Below, in pieces: positions 1-4,300 of a stretch of DNA of 11,787 bases. Position 1 is the first letter of the stretch, and the number at the start of each line of letters is the position of its first letter. Below the pieces are notes generated by a model. It saw nothing but the letters and a program-made list of their open reading frames with translations, made no database searches and was not told the DNA's origin. Origin of the DNA: DSNY01 sp016861185 (lineage in GTDB: Bacteria; Pseudomonadota; Gammaproteobacteria; Burkholderiales; Burkholderiaceae_F); the NCBI GenBank assembly GCA_030263275.1, contig SZOR01000121.1, positions 1 to 11,787 of the forward strand, in the 5' to 3' direction. The translations under genes were made by a program, and so were the position numbers.

Positions 1-174
1 CGCGCCGGCTATTCGAGTTTCCTCGAAGTGCTCGACGCGCAGCGCGGTCTGCTCGCCGCCGAACGCGAACGCATCGCCGCGCTGCGCGACCGCCAGGCCG
101 CGCTGGTCGATCTGTACAAGGCGCTGGGCGGCGGCTGGTCGCCCGAAACCCTCGCCGCGGGCTCGCGAAACTGA
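1..174 (+). CDS. C-terminal end of a NodT/OprM-type outer-membrane efflux protein (partial)
   Basis: The frame is open from the first base to a TGA at 172-174, giving 57 residues of a protein that begins before the window. The residues FLEVLDAQRGLL, then an Arg/Ala-rich helix, then ALVDLYKALGGGW match the well-known C-terminal end of the NodT/OprM (TolC-like) outer-membrane lipoproteins of RND efflux pumps, where the LVxLYKALGGGW ending is characteristic. Such proteins form the outer-membrane channel of a tripartite drug or metal efflux pump. The substrate cannot be told from this fragment, and the inner-membrane and adaptor partners, if present, lie upstream of the window. Nothing links it to the nitrate genes that follow. 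Its stop codon lies inside the left arm of the inverted repeat at 171-268. Confidence 0.8.
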   Translation, partial: RAGYSSFLEVLDAQRGLLAAERERIAALRDRQAALVDLYKALGGGWSPETLAAGSRN

Positions 175-268
175 GCGAACGCAGAGGCGCAGAGTCCGCC
201 GAGAGACGCGGAGAGCGCATCTTTACTCCGCGGTCCTCCGTGGCCTGCGCGCCTCTGCGCCCGCTCAG
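171..268. repeat. Long imperfect inverted repeat (intergenic hairpin element)
   Basis: Bases 171-190 (CTGAGCGAACGCAGAGGCGC) match the reverse complement of 249-268 at 18 of 20 positions. Inside these arms a second stem (196-203 with 236-243, mostly paired) and a perfect 7-bp stem (207-213 CGCGGAG with 226-232 CTCCGCG) close on a 12-base loop, so the whole segment can fold as one long hairpin. There is no T tract, so it is not a classical intrinsic terminator, although it could shield the efflux mRNA 3' end. The wording 'GCAGAGGCGCAGAG...CGCCTCTGCG' resembles interspersed intergenic hairpins that I have seen in other GC-rich bacterial genomes, so a dispersed REP-like family is likely. That family assignment is an inference. 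Confidence 0.75.
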
Positions 269-283
269 CTGACCCGCCCGCGC

Positions 284-299
284 GGGCACGCGCTTTGCT
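284..299 (+). promoter_or_regulatory. Candidate sigma-54 (RpoN) promoter of nasT
   Basis: GGGCACGCGCTTTGCT fits the sigma-54 consensus TGGCACG-N4-TTGCW with one mismatch (the first T). The invariant GG (285-286) and GC (297-298) are exactly ten bases apart. Placing the C of GC at -12 predicts a start of transcription near 310. That is five bases before the hexaloop hairpin at 315, the same geometry as in the nrtA promoter downstream. Sigma-54 control by NtrC is established for nas operons such as that of Klebsiella. No clear NtrC site pair is visible upstream. The call is inferred from sequence only. Confidence 0.6.
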
Positions 300-314
300 C
301 GTTGTGTGCAGGGA

Positions 315-377
315 CGGGCCGCGGCAACGGAGCCGCGGCCCGCTTCCGGCATCGCGAACGAGGGTCAACGGAGGCTC
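315..377 (+). promoter_or_regulatory. nasT leader with two AACGGA hexaloop hairpins, the second over the ribosome binding site
   Basis: The first hairpin is an 11-bp perfect stem (315-325 with 332-342, starting C then GGGCCGCGGC) closed by the six-base loop AACGGA at 326-331. The second is a 5-bp stem with two G-U pairs (362-366 with 373-377) closed by the same loop, AACGGA, at 367-372. Both loops have A at position 1 and G at position 4, the invariant loop bases of ANTAR-protein RNA targets. The second hairpin includes the Shine-Dalgarno GGAGG (370-374) of nasT itself, so binding there could block translation. The linker of 19 bases is longer than in the nrtA leader and the second stem is weak, so function is a hypothesis. 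AACGGAGG can also arise simply as a strong ribosome binding site. Confidence 0.45.
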
Positions 378-380
378 GGT

Positions 381-977
381 TTGCACGACGATCTGCCGCC
401 CCGGCTGCGCGTACTGCTGATCGACGACGGCGCGGGGCGCGTCGACGCGCTGCGCGACGCGCTCGCGCGCCTCGACTGCGACGTGGTCGGCGTGCTCGAT
501 TCGCCGCTGCTGATCCACGACTGCGTGCAGCGCCTGCGGCCCGACGTCGTGATCGTCGATAGCGAATCGCCGTCGCGCGACACGCTGGAGAATCTCTCGG
601 CGCTATCGGTGCGGATGCCGCGTCCGGTGGTCGTCTTCACCGACGACCCGAACCGCGCGGTGATGCAGCGCGCGCTCGCCGCCGGCGTCAGCGCGTACGT
701 CGTCGCCGGCATGCAGCCGCAGCGGCTCGCACCCGTGCTGAACGTCGCGATCGCGCGCTTCGAGCAGGAAGCCGCGCTGAAGACCGAGCTTGCGCGGACA
801 CGGGAGCAGCTGGCCGCGCGCAAGCGCATCGAGCAGGCCAAGGGCATCCTGATGCGCAGCCGCGGGCTCGACGAGAAAGCCGCGTACGCGCAGCTTCGCC
901 GGCTCGCGATGGATCGCAAGCTCAAGCTCGTCGAGATCGCCGACCGGATCATCGAAGCGAAATCGCTGTTGTCCTGA
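381..977 (+). CDS. nasT: NasT-type response regulator with ANTAR RNA-binding domain (transcription antiterminator)
   Basis: The 198-residue protein has the NasT layout. A receiver-like domain covers about residues 8-125, with the acidic pair D15-D16 and D60 at the phospho-acceptor position (VVIVDSESPSRD). A helical linker follows, and an ANTAR domain spans about 139-197 (IEQAKGILM, AAYAQLRRLAM, LVEIADRII). NasT family proteins bind paired hexaloop hairpins in nas leader RNAs and prevent termination. The partner NasS holds NasT inactive when nitrate is absent. I chose TTG at 381 because GGAGG (370-374) lies six bases upstream and the protein then starts right at the receiver domain with normal family length. 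A GTG at 306 in the same frame would add 25 low-complexity residues and lies upstream of the predicted transcription start. A target leader sits immediately downstream at 1156-1247. No NasS gene is visible in the window. Confidence 0.9.
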   Translation: MHDDLPPRLRVLLIDDGAGRVDALRDALARLDCDVVGVLDSPLLIHDCVQRLRPDVVIVDSESPSRDTLENLSALSVRMPRPVVVFTDDPNRAVMQRALAAGVSAYVVAGMQPQRLAPVLNVAIARFEQEAALKTELARTREQLAARKRIEQAKGILMRSRGLDEKAAYAQLRRLAMDRKLKLVEIADRIIEAKSLLS

Positions 978-1000
978 ACGCCCGCACGCGCGGCAAGTGC

Positions 1001-1048
1001 TGGTGCATCCGATGGGGCGCATGCCTTCCGCTGGTGCGCCGCCGCACC
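1001..1048. promoter_or_regulatory. Possible NtrC half-sites and a small stem-loop downstream of nasT
   Basis: Two copies of the NtrC-type half-site word occur, TGGTGCA at 1001-1007 and TGGTGCG at 1032-1038, about 150 and 120 bases upstream of the predicted nrtA transcription start. That is where NtrC enhancer sites usually sit. Neither has a convincing partner half (GCACC three to five bases upstream), so the call is weak. The second also forms a 6-bp stem GGTGCG (1033-1038) with CGCACC (1043-1048) around a four-base loop. It could help end the nasT transcript, but no T tract follows. Confidence 0.25.
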
Positions 1049-1098
1049 GCTGCGCACCGCTCGCCCGAGCCGCGCGACCTGCGGACTTCCTCCTGAAA

Positions 1099-1110
1099 TC
1101 AACGCGTTGA
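1099..1110. promoter_or_regulatory. 12-base perfect palindrome upstream of the nrtA promoter
   Basis: TCAACGCGTTGA is a perfect palindrome ending 17 bases upstream of the sigma-54-like promoter. A dimeric DNA-binding protein could use it, but I recognise no family consensus and it may be chance in this base composition. Confidence 0.25.
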
Positions 1111-1126
1111 GCGCGCCGGCTGCCGC

Positions 1127-1144
1127 TGGCACGGCATCTGCTTT
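1127..1144 (+). promoter_or_regulatory. Candidate sigma-54 (RpoN) promoter of the nrt-nir-nas operon
   Basis: TGGCACGGCATCTGCTTT fits the sigma-54 consensus TGGCACG-N4-TTGCW with one mismatch (CTGC for TTGC). The GG (1128-1129) and GC (1140-1141) are separated by exactly ten bases. The predicted transcription start is near 1153, three bases before the first ANTAR-type hairpin, so the RNA would begin with the regulatory structure. The Klebsiella nas operon is known to combine a sigma-54/NtrC promoter with leader antitermination, which makes the pairing here credible. Confidence 0.8.
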
Positions 1145-1155
1145 GTGCGTTGCGT

Positions 1156-1197
1156 CGGCCACAACGGCGTGGCCGCAATCACGGACAACGGCGTCCG
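1156..1197 (+). promoter_or_regulatory. ANTAR-target leader RNA: two hairpins with identical AACGGC hexaloops
   Basis: The first hairpin has a perfect 7-bp stem (1156-1162 CGGCCAC with 1169-1175 GTGGCCG) and loop AACGGC at 1163-1168. The second has a perfect 5-bp stem (1182-1186 CGGAC with 1193-1197 GTCCG) and the identical loop AACGGC at 1187-1192. The linker is six bases. Both loops carry A at position 1 and G at position 4, the signature recognised by ANTAR-domain proteins such as NasR and EutV, and a NasT gene lies just upstream. The shared word ACAACGGCGT recurs at 1161 and 1185. The second hairpin cannot coexist with the terminator at 1187-1247, because its loop and 3' arm are the terminator's 5' arm. 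This is the expected antitermination switch in front of nrtA. Confidence 0.88.
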
Positions 1198-1247
1198 ATG
1201 TCGGCGCGCGATCGGCGCGGCGGCATCGCGACGCCGTTTCGCTTTTT
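1187..1247 (+). terminator. Intrinsic leader terminator upstream of nrtA, controlled by antitermination
   Basis: AACGGCGTC (1187-1195) pairs perfectly with GACGCCGTT (1230-1238). The stem continues past one bulged C (1229) with CGATG (1196-1200) against CATCG (1224-1228), then three pairs (1201-1203 with 1221-1223), a G/G mismatch and five more pairs (1205-1209 with 1215-1219), closing on a five-base loop at 1210-1214. A run of five T follows at 1243-1247. The outer arm uses the loop and 3' strand of the second hexaloop hairpin, so RNA held by NasT in the hairpin form cannot form the terminator. The start codon of nrtA lies 27 bases after the T run. Confidence 0.85.
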
Positions 1248-1273
1248 GTCGACCAGTCGTATCGGAGAGCCGC

Positions 1274-2539
1274 ATGGCGGATCGAAAGGAAACGGGACCG
1301 ATGAGCGCACCGCGCCGCAGGTTCATCAAGACGTCGGCGGCCGCCGTGGCCGCGTTCGGCACCGCGCAGGCGGCTCAATCGGTGGCGTACGCGGCGGGAT
1401 CCGACGCACCCGAGAAGAAGGAAGTGCGCATCGGCTTCATCCCGCTGACCGACTGCGCGTCGGTGGTGATCGCGGCGGTGAACAAGTTCGACGAGAAACA
1501 CGGCATCAGGATCGTGCCGAGCAAGGAGGCGAGCTGGGCGGCCGTGCGCGACAAGCTCGTCAACGGCGAACTGGACGCGGCGCACGTGCTGTACGGACTC
1601 GTTTACGGCGTGCACGTCGGCATCGGCGGGCCGAAGAAGGACATGGCGGTGCTGATGACCATCAACCACAACGGCCAGGCGATTTCGCTGTCGAAGAAGC
1701 TCGCCGAGCAGGGCGCCGTCGACGGCGCGAGCCTGAAGAAGCTGATGGACAAGGACAAACGCGACTACACGTTCGCGCAGACCTTTCCGACCGGCACGCA
1801 CGCGATGTGGCTGTACTACTGGCTCGCGGCCAACGGCATCAATCCGATGAGCGACGCGAAGGTGATCACGGTGCCGCCGCCGCAGATGGTCGCCAACATG
1901 CGCGTCGGCAACATGGACGGCTACTGCGTCGGCGAGCCGTGGAACCATCGCGCGATCGCCGACGGCATCGGCATCACCGCGGTCACCTCGCAGGACATCT
2001 GGAAGGACCATCCGGAGAAGGTGCTGGGCACCACCGCGGAGTTCGTCGGGAAGCATCCGAACACCGCGCGCGCGATGACCGCCGCAGTGCTGGAAGCGAG
2101 CCGCTGGATCGACGCCGGCCTGCAGAACCGGCTGAAGATGGCGGAGACGATCGCCGACAAGGCCTACGTCAACACGTCGGTCGACGTGATCAACCAGCGC
2201 ATCCTCGGCCGCTACCAGAACGGGCTCGGCCGGACCTGGGACGACCCGAACCACATGAAGTTCTTCGCCGACGGCGCGGTCAACTTCCCGTACCTGTCCG
2301 ACGGCATGTGGTTCCTGACGCAGCACCGGCGCTGGGGACTCCTGAAGCAGGACGTCGATTACCTGGCGGTGGCGAGGCAGATCAACCAGATCGAGGTCTA
2401 CAGGCAGGCCGCTGCGGCCGCCAAGGTCGCCGTGCCGAAGGAGACGATGCGCACGAGCAAGCTGATCGACGGCGTCGTCTGGGACGGCAAGCAGCCCGCG
2501 CAGTATGCGGCGGGTTTCAGGATCAAGTCGATGGCATAG
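1274..2539 (+). CDS. nrtA: Nitrate ABC transporter substrate-binding protein, Tat-exported
   Basis: The 421-residue product belongs to the NrtA/NasF/CmpA family of periplasmic nitrate-binding proteins: VRIGFIPLTDCASVVIA near the N-terminus, FPTGTHAMWLYYWLAANGI and GYCVGEPWNHRAI further on are typical of the family. The N-terminus carries a twin-arginine signal (RRRFIK at residues 14-19, then an Ala-rich hydrophobic stretch ending near AYA at 38-40), so it is exported folded to the periplasm. This distinguishes it from NasS, a cytoplasmic relative without a signal peptide. ATG at 1274 has GGAG at 1264-1267; ATG at 1301 with AAGGA upstream is a possible shorter start that keeps the Tat motif. 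Starts before 1248 are excluded because they lie in or before the leader terminator. It is the first gene of the operon; nrtB follows after eight bases. Confidence 0.92.
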   Translation: MADRKETGPMSAPRRRFIKTSAAAVAAFGTAQAAQSVAYAAGSDAPEKKEVRIGFIPLTDCASVVIAAVNKFDEKHGIRIVPSKEASWAAVRDKLVNGELDAAHVLYGLVYGVHVGIGGPKKDMAVLMTINHNGQAISLSKKLAEQGAVDGASLKKLMDKDKRDYTFAQTFPTGTHAMWLYYWLAANGINPMSDAKVITVPPPQMVANMRVGNMDGYCVGEPWNHRAIADGIGITAVTSQDIWKDHPEKVLGTTAEFVGKHPNTARAMTAAVLEASRWIDAGLQNRLKMAETIADKAYVNTSVDVINQRILGRYQNGLGRTWDDPNHMKFFADGAVNFPYLSDGMWFLTQHRRWGLLKQDVDYLAVARQINQIEVYRQAAAAAKVAVPKETMRTSKLIDGVVWDGKQPAQYAAGFRIKSMA

Positions 2540-2547
2540 GAACGGCG

Positions 2548-3459
2548 ATGCACGCGACCGCATTTCTTGTCGATCAGTCCGGCGGCGCGCCGCCGGCGGC
2601 GCCTGCGAACGACGCCGGCGCCGCGCGTGCGGCCGCAGCGCGCCGCCCGCGGCTGACTGCAGATGAACAGGAAGAGTCGACCCGGCGCGCCGAGCTGCGC
2701 GCGCTGCTCGCAAGAGCGCTCGCACCGCTGCTCGGGCTGGCGCTGCTCGTGCTGGTCTGGCAACTGGTCGCGCACACCGGCGGACAGCTTCCGACACCGG
2801 CCAGGACCTGGGATGCGGCGACCGCGGTGTTCGCCGATCCGTTCTATCGCAACGGACCGAACGACCAGGGCATCGGCTGGAACGTGCTCGCCTCGCTGAG
2901 CCGCGTGGCGGTCGGCTTCGGGCTGGCCGCTTTGATCGCCATTCCGGCGGGCTTCGCGATCGGCCGCTTCGTCTTCGTGCATCAGATGGCCGGCCCGGTC
3001 ATCAGTCTGCTGAAACCCGTGTCGCCGCTCGCGTGGCTGCCGATCGGGCTGCTCGTCTTCAAGGCGGCCAACCCGGCGGCGATCTGGACGATCTTCGTCT
3101 GCTCGCTGTGGCCGATGATCATCAACACCGCCGTCGGCGTGCGGCAGATCCCGCACGAGTACCTGAACGTCGCGCGCGTGCTGAACCTCAGCGAATGGAA
3201 GGTCTTCACGCGCATTCTGTTCCCGGCCGTCCTGCCTTACATGCTGACCGGCGTGCGGCTTTCGATCGGCGTGGCCTGGCTCGTGATCGTCGCCGCCGAG
3301 ATGCTGACCGGCGGCGTGGGCATCGGCTTCTGGGTGTGGGACGAGTGGAACAACCTGAATGTCGCCCACATCATCATCGCGATCTTCGTGATCGGCGCGG
3401 TCGGGCTCGCGCTCGAAGGCGCGCTGGTGCTCATCGCGAAGCGCTTCGAATACCGCTGA
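2548..3459 (+). CDS. nrtB: Nitrate ABC transporter permease
   Basis: The 303-residue inner-membrane protein has the NrtB/SsuC-type binding-protein-dependent permease layout. A long Ala/Arg-rich cytoplasmic N-terminal extension (about residues 1-50) is followed by hydrophobic segments near 55-75, 112-140, 147-170, 177-195, 230-252 and 273-297. The coupling loop that contacts the ATPase (EAA-like region) is at about 204-240, EYLNVARVLNLSEWKVF followed by FPAVLPYMLTGVRLS. It forms the membrane channel for nitrate with NrtA and the ATPase encoded next. ATG at 2548 follows AGGAA at 2538-2542, which overlaps the nrtA stop, indicating tight operon coupling. A much longer upstream frame is a shadow of nrtA. 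Related cyanate, bicarbonate and sulfonate permeases look alike, and the neighbouring genes decide for nitrate. Confidence 0.92.
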   Translation: MHATAFLVDQSGGAPPAAPANDAGAARAAAARRPRLTADEQEESTRRAELRALLARALAPLLGLALLVLVWQLVAHTGGQLPTPARTWDAATAVFADPFYRNGPNDQGIGWNVLASLSRVAVGFGLAALIAIPAGFAIGRFVFVHQMAGPVISLLKPVSPLAWLPIGLLVFKAANPAAIWTIFVCSLWPMIINTAVGVRQIPHEYLNVARVLNLSEWKVFTRILFPAVLPYMLTGVRLSIGVAWLVIVAAEMLTGGVGIGFWVWDEWNNLNVAHIIIAIFVIGAVGLALEGALVLIAKRFEYR

Positions 3460-3469
3460 GGGCCGCCCG

Positions 3470-4300
3470 ATGTTCACCGCTTCGCCCATCCCGCCCGCCG
3501 ACGCGCGCCATCTCGCGGTCGAAGGCGCGGGCGTGGTCTTTGCGACCCGCAAGGGCGCGTTCGCCGCGCTGCGCGACATCAGCCTGACGATCGCGCGCGG
3601 CGAGTTCGTGTCGCTGATCGGCCATTCCGGCTGCGGCAAGTCCACGCTGCTGAACCTGGTCGCCGGGCTGCTGAAACCGTCGTCCGGCGTGCTGCTGCTC
3701 GGCAACCGCGAGATCCGCGAGCCGGGGCCGGACCGCGCGGTCGTGTTCCAGAGCCACTCGCTTCTGCCGTGGATGAGCTGCTTCGACAACGTCCATCTGG
3801 CGGTCGAAAGCGTGTTTGGCGGCAAGGAGAAGCGCGCGGCGCTCAAGGCGCGCACCGAGGCGGCGCTCGCGCTGGTCGGACTCGCGCACGCTGCGCACAA
3901 GCGGCCGGCGGAGATCTCGGGCGGGATGAAGCAGCGCGTCGGCATCGCCCGCGCATTGGCGATGGAGCCGAAGATGCTGCTGCTGGACGAGCCGTTCGGC
4001 GCGCTCGACGCGCTGACGCGCGCGCGCCTGCAGGACGAGCTGATGCGCATCGTCGCGGCCACCGGCACCACCGTGCTGATGGTCACGCACGACGTCGACG
4101 AGGCCGTGCTGCTGTCCGACCGCATCGTGATGATGACCAACGGCCCGGCCGCGACGATCGGCGAGGTGCTCGACGTGAGGCTGCCGCGGCCGCGCGACCG
4201 GCTCGACATGGCGCACGACGCGCGCTACCTGGAATGCCGCGAAGCCGTGCTGCAGTTCCTCTATCGCAAGCAGGCGCACGTCGAAACGGAGGCCGCATGA
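3470..4300 (+). CDS. nrtD: Nitrate ABC transporter ATP-binding protein (NrtD/NasD type)
   Basis: This is a complete 276-residue ABC ATPase. It has Walker A GHSGCGKS (51-58), Q-loop glutamine Q94, signature SGGMK (150-154, a usual variant of LSGGQ in this family), Walker B MLLLDE (169-174) and the switch histidine in THD (H207). It ends shortly after the ATPase core, so it lacks the C-terminal NrtA-like sensor domain of cyanobacterial NrtC and corresponds to NrtD or Klebsiella NasD. It energises nitrate import through NrtB at the cytoplasmic face. The gene starts ten bases after nrtB, and its TGA overlaps the nirB start in an ATGA, a sign of translational coupling. Some annotations call the betaproteobacterial form nrtC. 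Confidence 0.92.
   Translation: MFTASPIPPADARHLAVEGAGVVFATRKGAFAALRDISLTIARGEFVSLIGHSGCGKSTLLNLVAGLLKPSSGVLLLGNREIREPGPDRAVVFQSHSLLPWMSCFDNVHLAVESVFGGKEKRAALKARTEAALALVGLAHAAHKRPAEISGGMKQRVGIARALAMEPKMLLLDEPFGALDALTRARLQDELMRIVAATGTTVLMVTHDVDEAVLLSDRIVMMTNGPAATIGEVLDVRLPRPRDRLDMAHDARYLECREAVLQFLYRKQAHVETEAA

Noticed and set aside
306..380. GTG at 306 as the nasT start
   Set aside because: It lies upstream of the predicted transcription start (about 310), has no good ribosome binding site and adds 25 residues not seen in the family. TTG at 381 has GGAGG six bases upstream.
1145..1273. Upstream extension of nrtA to a GTG at 1145
   Set aside because: It overlaps the sigma-54-like promoter's downstream side, both hexaloop hairpins and the terminator, and it would bury the Tat signal behind 43 residues. 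The RNA elements explain this stretch better.
365..2797. Long open frame of 810 codons on the - strand opposite nasT and nrtA
   Set aside because: Arg/Ala/His-rich translation with no recognisable domain, lying opposite two well-identified genes. This is typical of antisense frames in DNA of about 70% GC. The same holds for 4261-7389 and 7641-10076 on the - strand.
4285..4292. AACGGAGG before nirB as a third ANTAR hexaloop site
   Set aside because: The word matches the nasT leader repeat but the flanks do not form a stem, so it is simply the nirB ribosome binding site. It also shows that AACGGAGG can occur without any hairpin, which tempers the nasT autoregulation idea.
3769..4296. Upstream extension of the nirB frame inside nrtD
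   Set aside because: The translation there is Arg-rich shadow sequence. The FAD-binding N-terminus of NirB begins properly at 4297, with a strong ribosome binding site.
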